Positions 1 to 5,207 of a stretch of DNA of 5,207 nucleotides are shown here, in pieces. The notes beneath the pieces were generated by a model. The model saw nothing but the letters and a program-made list of their open reading frames with translations, did not search any database and was not told where the DNA came from. The translations under genes and the position numbers were made by a program. The stretch's first letter is position 1, and each line of letters starts with the position of its first letter. The DNA is from Prolixibacteraceae bacterium (GTDB taxonomy: Bacteria > Bacteroidota > Bacteroidia > Bacteroidales > Prolixibacteraceae): positions 1 through 5,207 of the forward strand of contig JAGYOI010000124.1 in the NCBI GenBank assembly GCA_018399395.1, written 5' to 3'.

Positions 1-1690
1 TGGCAATATCATCAAGTATTTCAGTCGCTTCAGGCAAAATCCGGTCACTATCAAAAGCATAATTGATATGTTCAATTTGAATAATCTGCAACTGCTTGCC
101 GTCCATCTCTTCTAAGCTAAGAGGTTCTAACCCCCCTTCTGCCATTTCATCAAAGTCCATTTCAATAAACACCTCAACTGGTATTTTCTCGTTAGGAAGC
201 TTGTTGTAAGTTGAAATATCCTTTTCACTTGGATTATAATCCTCTTTAGTAACGACTATTTTATAGTTTCGTTGCTTATAAGCACTAAAAATAAACTCCC
301 CATCCTGTTTAGAAACAGCTACATCAACGGTATCTAAATTTTCGTCGAGCAATGCAATTTTTGCACCTGCAACTTCAAAAGTATTAATTTTATCACGAAC
401 AACACCCCTGATTTGAACAGGAACCCAAAGAATATCAACATGGTAAATATCATCATGACCTAATCCTCCCGGACGACCAGACGAGAAATAACCACTCATG
501 CCATCCTCATCCAAAACAAGTCCAAAATCATCGCTCGAAGTATTTATCGGGTAACCCATATTCTCAACATCGGAAAAAACGCCCCGGTCGGGCAATGCCA
601 TGTAAATATCCAGTCCACCCATTCCGCCTAAACCATTCGATGCAAAATACAACACACCATCGGGTGATATAAACGGGAAAACTTCTTCACCTTCGGTGTT
701 AATTTCCTCCAGGTTTACCGGCTCACTCCATTCACCATTTACAATACGGCACCACCATATATCGTTACCACCTTTTCCGCCCGGGCGGTCGGAAGCAAAA
801 TAAAGAACATCCCCCTCGGCACTTATCGATGGATGACGGTAATTGTCGCGCTCGTCGTTATGCTTGAACCCTCCTTTTTCTACCCATTTACCGCCTTCGT
901 AGTCGGCATAATAAATCTGCAAATTATTTTCTTCAGCCTCACGGGCTACATTTTTTGTAGTACGGTTACTATTAAAATACATCCGGTTTTTCTTTTCATC
1001 AAAAGTAGCCGGCCCATCATGGAAACTTGTTTTCAGGTTTTTTGCAAATATTTCAGGTTCAGAATAATTCCCGTATTCATCAACAGTAACATTATACAAA
1101 TCAAGGAAGGGAAGGTTGTCCCAGTTATATTTTAAATCGCGGCTTTGTTCAGGGTCGCCCGTTGAAACAAAAACAATACGATCTTTGTAAAACTCCGGCC
1201 CCCAGTCGGCACCTTTAGTGTTAAACGAAACCGTTTCAACAATATAGCGTAATGAATCCTGCACCAGAAAGTTAACATAATCAAGCAAAGACTGTTCAAG
1301 TTGAACGCGCCCATCTTCGGGCCTTAACTCGGCATAATATTTAAGGTACTCTTCTGATTTTTCGTATTTTCCGTTACTTTTAAGCGCCATCGCATAATAA
1401 AAAAGATCATTCGGTTCTTCCTCTCCCATTTCAATAAGCAAATTTAACCAATTCTCAACCTCTTCCGTATCACCAATATTTCGGTAAGAATCAGCTAATT
1501 TTCGGATTACGTATACATTATCCGGATCCTTTTCATGGGCATACAGGTATAAATCGATTGCTTCGTTCCATGAAAAATCATGAAATGCTTTATCGGCCAA
1601 TTTTATGGTTAAACGTTGTCCCTGTGCAAAACCTGCCAACATCAGTATCAACAAAGTCAGCCCTATATGTTTTTTAAATTCCATCCACAT
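1..1690 (-). CDS. PorE-like OmpA-family protein (TPR, PD40 propeller, CarboxypepD_reg-like, OmpA_C), 3' end beyond window
   Basis: The gene reads leftward without a stop for 563 codons and runs off the left edge inside its last domain. Residues 1-24 form a signal peptide: Lys6-Lys7, a Leu/Ile-rich core, then A-Q-G before Gln25. There is no lipobox cysteine, so signal peptidase I processing is expected. Residues about 27-125 look like three TPR-type helical pairs. Residues about 155-420 form a PD40/WD40-like beta-propeller with repeated YFxS...GG..G..DIY/W strands. Residues about 423-510 match a carboxypeptidase regulatory-like beta-sandwich (IRGVVRD...GAKI...GEF.F). From about 538, INYAFDSDRILPEA is the first strand and helix of an OmpA C-terminal domain; the peptidoglycan-binding Asp/Arg residues fall outside the window. 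This domain order is that of P. gingivalis PorE, a peptidoglycan-associated periplasmic partner of PorP. By inference the protein anchors the neighbouring barrel to the cell wall. The ATG at 1690 was chosen because A stands at -3 and it lies 12 bases after the previous stop. The in-frame ATG at 1684 is equally possible; neither has a Shine-Dalgarno sequence. The family is firm, the exact role is inferred. Confidence 0.93.
   Translation of the reverse strand, partial: MWMEFKKHIGLTLLILMLAGFAQGQRLTIKLADKAFHDFSWNEAIDLYLYAHEKDPDNVYVIRKLADSYRNIGDTEEVENWLNLLIEMGEEEPNDLFYYAMALKSNGKYEKSEEYLKYYAELRPEDGRVQLEQSLLDYVNFLVQDSLRYIVETVSFNTKGADWGPEFYKDRIVFVSTGDPEQSRDLKYNWDNLPFLDLYNVTVDEYGNYSEPEIFAKNLKTSFHDGPATFDEKKNRMYFNSNRTTKNVAREAEENNLQIYYADYEGGKWVEKGGFKHNDERDNYRHPSISAEGDVLYFASDRPGGKGGNDIWWCRIVNGEWSEPVNLEEINTEGEEVFPFISPDGVLYFASNGLGGMGGLDIYMALPDRGVFSDVENMGYPINTSSDDFGLVLDEDGMSGYFSSGRPGGLGHDDIYHVDILWVPVQIRGVVRDKINTFEVAGAKIALLDENLDTVDVAVSKQDGEFIFSAYKQRNYKIVVTKEDYNPSEKDISTYNKLPNEKIPVEVFIEMDFDEMAEGGLEPLSLEEMDGKQLQIIQIEHINYAFDSDRILPEATEILDDIA
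443..988 (-). repeat. PD40 beta-propeller blade repeats in the PorE-like protein
   Basis: Four blade motifs are visible: NRMYFNSNR (962-988), DVLYFASDRPGGKGGNDIW (755-811), GVLYFASNGLGGMGGLDIY (602-658) and GYFSSGRPGGLGHDDIY (443-493). The last three are about 51-53 residues apart and share YFxS plus a Gly-rich loop and a DI[YW] strand. The second carries the only cysteine of the visible protein, just after its WW. Such propellers serve as protein-protein interaction platforms in PorE-type proteins. Confidence 0.85.
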
Positions 1691-1702
1691 AATACAAAAA
1701 TA

Positions 1703-2635
1703 TTAAAAATATCGAGGTGAACGAACCCGTCCACGACCAAAACTGAAATCAAACTCAATAAAAACCTCATGTGTACCACCAGCATTAAATTGAGATAAAG
1801 TCGTTGTGGTATAATCAAATGCATAACCAATCTTTAACTGATCGTTAACTTTTACCTGTGCCATTATACCAAATGCGTTACCAAAACGGTATGTACCTCC
1901 AAGCCATAGCCTTTCAAATATAACAAATTGACCTGTCAAATCTATCGACAAAGGTGAATTCATTGAACCCCTGGCCATGAAATATGGCTTAAATTTAAAA
2001 AATCTATTGATATCAAACACATATCCACCCATTAAAAAGACATGCAATGCCTGTTTACTAACCGCACCGGTTTCGATATCCTCGATAGTTATTTTATTGG
2101 TAATTAGCTTAGGCACAGCTAATCCCAAGTAATAATCGGGACTTGAAAAATAAACACCAACGCCGGCATTAGGCATGAAATTACGGGCGATATCAACTGC
2201 AAAAGACGGATCTCCGGGTTCGGTTATCGTCATATCGGCTAATTGTGCCTGATAAAAACTAACGCCTGCTTTTAATCCAAGAGAAAGGTAAACTTCGTTA
2301 GGATACGTAATGGTATATGAATAATCGCCAAAAATATCAGTTTTGCTAACAGGCCCAATTTTATCAACAACAATAGAGCCACCAACTCCGGTTTCGTTGC
2401 TCAGGGGTGAATGAACATAAATGGTTTGGGTGCTGGGATTCCCTTCCCAACCGGTCCACTGCTCACGGGCAATGATACTTGCACTGGTAACACCCTTGGC
2501 ACCAGCATAGGCCGGGTTAATCGACAACAATTGGTTCATGTATTGTGTATACATGGTTTCTTGCTGCGCCTGTGCAATAAAGCCCAAAAACAAAACAGTA
2601 ATAAATAATATGTACTTTTTAAATCTCACCTTCAC
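1703..2635 (-). CDS. PorP/SprF-family type IX secretion outer-membrane protein
   Basis: Complete gene of 310 residues, a usual length for the family. Residues 1-23 are a signal peptide (basic VRFKK, hydrophobic core, A-Q-A before Gln24). The family signature follows at once: QYMNQLLSINPAYAG at residues 31-45. The rest alternates polar and aromatic residues in amphipathic strands, as in an outer-membrane beta-barrel. It ends in SPRYF, a common terminus in this family, and a terminal Phe suits recognition by the BAM machinery. Family members are PorP of Porphyromonas (a T9SS component) and SprF of Flavobacterium (needed for surface display of the adhesin SprB). Its position directly after a type B sorting-domain protein argues for the SprF role, as a dedicated receptor or attachment partner, rather than the single core PorP; this is inference, because these genomes usually hold many paralogues. 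The start is GTG at 2635, supported by AGGAGA nine bases upstream. A second GTG at 2629 is less well placed, and an in-frame TAG three codons before 2635 rules out a longer form. Confidence 0.95.
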   Translation of the reverse strand: MKVRFKKYILFITVLFLGFIAQAQQETMYTQYMNQLLSINPAYAGAKGVTSASIIAREQWTGWEGNPSTQTIYVHSPLSNETGVGGSIVVDKIGPVSKTDIFGDYSYTITYPNEVYLSLGLKAGVSFYQAQLADMTITEPGDPSFAVDIARNFMPNAGVGVYFSSPDYYLGLAVPKLITNKITIEDIETGAVSKQALHVFLMGGYVFDINRFFKFKPYFMARGSMNSPLSIDLTGQFVIFERLWLGGTYRFGNAFGIMAQVKVNDQLKIGYAFDYTTTTLSQFNAGGTHEVFIEFDFSFGRGRVRSPRYF

Positions 2636-2641
2636 ACTTTT

Positions 2642-5207
2642 CTATCTCCTATGATCACTTGCAATATATAAATTCCCTTTATAAACCTTCTGGCTTAACC
2701 GGTCATCATCACCTAAATCAACAACGTAAAGATACACACCGGTTGGCACTACCCCGTTTCCAATACGGATACCTTTATTGGCGACACCATCCCATGGTTC
2801 ATCGTTTGAATATGGCACTTTCTTGTAAACAACATTCCCCCACCGGTTAAAAATAGTAATACTATTCTCGGGGTACAATTCAATATTTTCAATAATCAGG
2901 TAATCATTAATACCATCGGCATTCGGTGAAAAGCCATCGGGTATAACCGGTAACTTTTGAACAACATTAACATAAACCGTTGCATTATCAGTAAAATTGT
3001 TTACCGTGCTCATTTGGTAACTAAAAGTATCGGGTCCAAAATAATACGGATCAGGAATATAGGTAACAATTGAATCGTATGGATTAACAACAAGTTCACC
3101 ATGCTCTGGCTGATCCAGTATAATCAGGAGTTCATAATCATATTCATCATCCTCATCAATCAAATCATTGGCTAAAATGTTAATGTCAATTTTTGCCTGC
3201 TGATGGGTTTCAACATGATCATCAACCGCTTCATACGCGTCAACCGGATATCCCACATGAACCATGTCGGTATTTGTACACCCAAACCTATCGGTCACCG
3301 TAAGATAATAATCGTTTGTACGGTTTACCTCGAGTGTAGCTGATGTTCCCAGCTCTTCAACATTTCCTTCACTGTCATAAATCCACCACGAATAATCCAG
3401 CCCACCTTCAGGAGCTGTACTTGAGCTTCCATCAAGTAATACCGGCCCTTGTCTTTCGGGCCACACATCATTACCCGCCCATGCCTGGGTTTCCCTGGCC
3501 ACGGTAACATTTATGTAAGCGGTATCCAAATCGTTAAAACCATTAATACTGCTTGACACCACTAACATGACTTCGTTTACTGTTCGGGGTTCTGCCGTAA
3601 TGGTTGTTGTTTCTGAGCCGGGACTATGTATGTCGGCTTTTTCAGATGACCAGAAATACTCGAGGGTACTCATACCTACACTGTTTGATGCATCAAGGTA
3701 AAAGTCTTCTTCAAGGGAACAATAACCAATTGTTGTATCCTGGCCGGCATCGGCTATAACCCTTTGATATACCCCGGTTGAAACTTCAGAACAGTTATTG
3801 TCTTCGTTAATTTCGTCCATGTCGTGATCTACGCAAGCGGTGTTAAGTAAATCACCGGCATACAAATCAGGGACGCGTGCCCTTATTTTAATTGTTTTCT
3901 CTTCATACAGCATCATTTGCTCTTCGGTGAATGCCCCGGTCCAATCAATCCAGGTTTGTCCCCTATCGGTTGAATACTGCACATCGGTGAGCGTAGAATC
4001 AAGCTCATCACTAAAAACAACATCATTGGCCAAAGTAGGGCCATCAATCTTCACTTTCAGGTTGTATTCAATATACCGGCCTGAAAGCATCTCATCAACG
4101 GCTGTTTTGGTCATTATCACATCAGTTTTATAGCGTGTTTCGGAAAGAGAAACAATATAAACCGTTGCCATATCGCTCAGTAAAGGATTACCTTCTGTTT
4201 CCTGAATCTGATACACAATCTGATCGGTTCCTTCGTAACCCGGATCAGGTGTATAGGTAAAAGATCCATCCCTGTTAAGATCAAAAGTACCATGGTAAGG
4301 CCCCTCAACAGTTTCCCTGATTAACGAGAAGGCATCACCGTCAGGGTCATAATCATTATCAAGTATATTTCCTTCAATTGTCTTCTCTACAACATAGTAA
4401 GCATCATCATTTGCAACCGGAGGGTGATTTTCCTGCGGTATCTTATGAATATCGATCACTACACTCGCGGTATCACATCCCGTTGCCGAACCGCTTGTTG
4501 TTCCATTATCGCATGCACGGTAAACAAAGCGGTCGGAACCCGTTGCATTGCTGTTTAACACATAAACGATTTCGCCGGTTGACTGCCAGCTCAGAATTGT
4601 TCCCTTTCCGGGATCCATCGTGATGTTGTCAATTGTAAGCTCCCCACCATCGGGATCATAATCGTTTGCCAGTACGTTTGTTCTAATTGTATCGCCCTGG
4701 TTGGCGAATAAATAATCGGGATTTATTACAGGTCTTGTATTTATCTCATCAATATCAACTACAGTGATGTGCACAATTGCTTCCTTACACAGGTTGTTAG
4801 GGAGGTTGTCATCGCATCCTTCGTAAATAAAATAATCGTAACCTGAATAACCCGGGTCGGGAATATAAACGAACGAACCGTCGGCCCCAATCCGGTTTTC
4901 AGCCAGTGCTGATTTCTCAATACCTGAACTCATAGGGAACTCAATCAAAATACCATGCGACGGACCTTCCGATACAGTGCCGGTGTAGTATATATTATCA
5001 CCATCGGGATCGAAATCGTTTATGGCCACATTACCCACAATGGTATCGCCCTCTACTACATTTATAAAATCATCAACCAGGTAAAGGCTGTTTTCTTTCA
5101 CTGTTAATTCATCAAATGCACTACAACCATGCTTGTCCTCAACAACTAACCTGTAAACTCCGGTTTCAGTAATAATTGGACGCAATGGATCACCATCTTC
5201 AAAATCG
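2642..5207 (-). CDS. large multidomain surface protein with gliding motility-associated (CHU_C, type B) T9SS C-terminal domain, 5' end beyond window
   Basis: The frame is open to the right edge. The TTG at 5185 is internal, since in-frame codons DFEDGDP precede it and Ig-like sequence spans it. Numbering from the first whole codon (5206), 854 residues are visible. Residues 1-36 end an Ig/SprB-repeat-like domain (TGVYRLVVEDKHGCSA). Cadherin-like (Big_9/VCBS-type) repeats lie at about 48-151, 158-253 and 261-353. A DUF11-like domain lies at about 360-475, PKD-like domains at about 483-570 and 574-652, and a fourth cadherin-like repeat at about 657-748. The C-terminal domain is at about 752-854. 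The signal peptide and any further repeats are off the window, so full length is unknown. The type B C-terminal domain marks a T9SS substrate exported across the outer membrane and held at the surface, like SprB. The all-beta, Asp-rich architecture with no catalytic motif suggests an adhesin or structural filament; the ligand is unknown. Possible disulfides are Cys131/140, 232/244 and 458/472. It is probably the upstream gene of the operon, 6 bases before the PorP/SprF gene. Confidence 0.92.
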   Translation of the reverse strand, partial: DFEDGDPLRPIITETGVYRLVVEDKHGCSAFDELTVKENSLYLVDDFINVVEGDTIVGNVAINDFDPDGDNIYYTGTVSEGPSHGILIEFPMSSGIEKSALAENRIGADGSFVYIPDPGYSGYDYFIYEGCDDNLPNNLCKEAIVHITVVDIDEINTRPVINPDYLFANQGDTIRTNVLANDYDPDGGELTIDNITMDPGKGTILSWQSTGEIVYVLNSNATGSDRFVYRACDNGTTSGSATGCDTASVVIDIHKIPQENHPPVANDDAYYVVEKTIEGNILDNDYDPDGDAFSLIRETVEGPYHGTFDLNRDGSFTYTPDPGYEGTDQIVYQIQETEGNPLLSDMATVYIVSLSETRYKTDVIMTKTAVDEMLSGRYIEYNLKVKIDGPTLANDVVFSDELDSTLTDVQYSTDRGQTWIDWTGAFTEEQMMLYEEKTIKIRARVPDLYAGDLLNTACVDHDMDEINEDNNCSEVSTGVYQRVIADAGQDTTIGYCSLEEDFYLDASNSVGMSTLEYFWSSEKADIHSPGSETTTITAEPRTVNEVMLVVSSSINGFNDLDTAYINVTVARETQAWAGNDVWPERQGPVLLDGSSSTAPEGGLDYSWWIYDSEGNVEELGTSATLEVNRTNDYYLTVTDRFGCTNTDMVHVGYPVDAYEAVDDHVETHQQAKIDINILANDLIDEDDEYDYELLIILDQPEHGELVVNPYDSIVTYIPDPYYFGPDTFSYQMSTVNNFTDNATVYVNVVQKLPVIPDGFSPNADGINDYLIIENIELYPENSITIFNRWGNVVYKKVPYSNDEPWDGVANKGIRIGNGVVPTGVYLYVVDLGDDDRLSQKVYKGNLYIASDHRR
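2645..2650 (-). promoter_or_regulatory. Shine-Dalgarno sequence for the PorP/SprF gene
   Basis: On the minus strand AGGAGA occupies the last two sense codons (Arg-Arg) of the upstream surface-protein gene, directly before its TAG. It ends nine bases before the GTG at 2635. A near-consensus site is notable in a phylum where such sites are often weak. Its location implies that translation of the barrel protein is coupled to termination on the adhesin gene. It also decides the GTG start, since no ATG is available nearby. Confidence 0.72.
2645..2953 (-). other. CHU_C / gliding motility-associated C-terminal (type B T9SS sorting) domain
   Basis: About 103 residues at the C-terminus carry the full family signature: PDGFSPNADGINDYL, then YPEN, FNRWGNVVY, a W-D-G turn, 'VPTGVYLYVV', and a final 'KGNLYIA' strand. 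Domains of this class direct export through the type IX system and, for SprB, need a SprF-type partner for attachment. This contrasts with type A domains, which are cleaved and linked to A-LPS. The domain is complete, with no frameshift. Confidence 0.93.
2963..3238 (-). repeat. fourth, degenerate cadherin-like domain of the surface protein
   Basis: This domain has the same scaffold as the upstream array: 'INILANDL', 'QPEHGELVVN', 'YIPDPYYFGPDTFSYQ', and a closing 'ATVYVNVV' strand. The Asp loop (3146-3169) reads N-D-L-I-D-E-D-D instead of N-D-Y-D-P-D-G-D. It stands apart from the first three, separated by the DUF11 and PKD domains, and directly precedes the sorting domain. It may present that domain away from the stalk. 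Confidence 0.75.
3251..3760 (-). other. two PKD-like beta-sandwich domains in the surface protein
   Basis: The first (3497-3760) starts 'ADAGQDTTIG' and contains 'LDASNSVG...LEYFWSS'. The second (3251-3487) starts 'AWAGNDVWPERQGPVLLDG' and contains 'DYSWWIYDSEG' and 'YYLTVTDRFGCTN'. The opening AGxD, the 'LDxSxS' turn and the 'Y.W' strand are the PKD hallmarks. They probably act as rigid spacers or protein/carbohydrate contact modules; which one cannot be told from sequence. Confidence 0.75.
3782..4129 (-). other. DUF11-like beta-sandwich domain in the surface protein
   Basis: Encoded residues about 360-475 fit the DUF11 pattern: an opening 'TDVIMTKTAVDE' strand, a central 'YNLKVKIDGPTLANDVVFSD' core, and a closing stretch 'LLNTACVDHDMDEINEDNN' with a Cys at each side of the Asp-rich loop. 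DUF11 domains recur as structural spacers in long bacterial surface proteins. No binding residue can be named. The assignment rests on motif shape only. Confidence 0.65.
4148..5065 (-). repeat. three tandem cadherin-like (Big_9/VCBS-type) domains with DPDGD motifs
   Basis: Three protein-level repeats of about 95-105 residues cover 4754-5065, 4448-4735 and 4148-4426. Each begins with a Gly/Glu-rich strand, then an N-D-[FY]-D-P-D-G-[DG] loop (4997-5020, 4643-4666, 4334-4357). Each then has a 'G(S)F.Y.PDPGY.G.D.[FI].Y' or similar strand pair, and ends in an alternating V/I strand. The Asp-rich loop resembles calcium-binding inter-domain loops of cadherin-type modules. The first two repeats carry a Cys pair after the 'FxY' strand, and the third lacks it. 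DNA identity is limited, so these are old, diverged repeats rather than recent duplications. Confidence 0.8.

Noticed and set aside
833..1135. Plus-strand open frame with hydrophobic, membrane-like translation
   Set aside because: It lies opposite the PD40 propeller coding region, whose minus-strand frame is open throughout with clear domain motifs. The hydrophobicity is the complement of acidic/polar codons.
1132..1314. Minus-strand open frame of 60 codons in another frame
   Set aside because: It overlaps fully with the PorE-like gene in a different frame and has no family resemblance.
1695..1702. Minus-strand TATTTTTG, matching the Bacteroidota -7 box TAnnTTTG, between the barrel and anchor genes
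   Set aside because: No TTG lies at the expected 19-21 base distance upstream, and a start point would fall on or just at the ATG. It is more likely chance in an AT-rich 12-base gap.
2411..2608. Plus-strand open frame opposite the start of the PorP/SprF gene
   Set aside because: It is antisense to the signal peptide and family signature of a well-supported gene, with no ribosome site or domain.
3840..4133. Plus-strand open frame of 97 codons
   Set aside because: It is antisense to the DUF11-like domain of the adhesin. It has no start signals and no recognisable motif; Ser/Val-rich content reflects antisense of Asp/Thr codons.

Overview
The window suggests a member of the Bacteroidota. It carries three protein families largely confined to that phylum and tied to the type IX secretion system (T9SS) and gliding apparatus. 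The moderately AT-rich composition and the AT-rich second junction fit that assignment. The genus cannot be fixed from the sequence; a marine or gut Bacteroidales/Marinilabiliales-type or flavobacterial genome is plausible.

All three genes lie on the minus strand, so transcription runs from the right edge to the left. First (2642-5207, 5' end off the window) is a very large multidomain surface protein. It has cadherin-like/Ig-like repeats with DPDGD motifs, a DUF11-like domain, two PKD-like domains, a further degenerate cadherin-like repeat, and a C-terminal 'gliding motility-associated' (CHU_C, type B) T9SS sorting domain. Second (1703-2635) is a complete PorP/SprF-family outer-membrane beta-barrel protein with a GTG start and a strong Shine-Dalgarno sequence inside the end of the preceding gene. 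Third (1-1690, 3' end off the window) is a PorE-like protein: signal peptide, TPRs, a PD40 beta-propeller, a carboxypeptidase-regulatory-like domain, and the start of an OmpA C-terminal peptidoglycan-binding domain.

The gaps are 6 and 12 bases, so this looks like one operon. The working model follows the SprB-SprF pair and PorE. The large protein is exported by the T9SS. Its type B C-terminal domain is captured at the surface by the PorP/SprF barrel. The OmpA-domain protein ties that barrel to peptidoglycan from the periplasmic side. The window is almost entirely coding: there is no non-coding stretch over 300 bases, and no RNA genes, mobile elements or CRISPR arrays were seen. The operon promoter and terminator must lie outside the window. 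This is a recognisable Bacteroidota cassette rather than a wholly new system; its least described part is the architecture and ligand of the adhesin.
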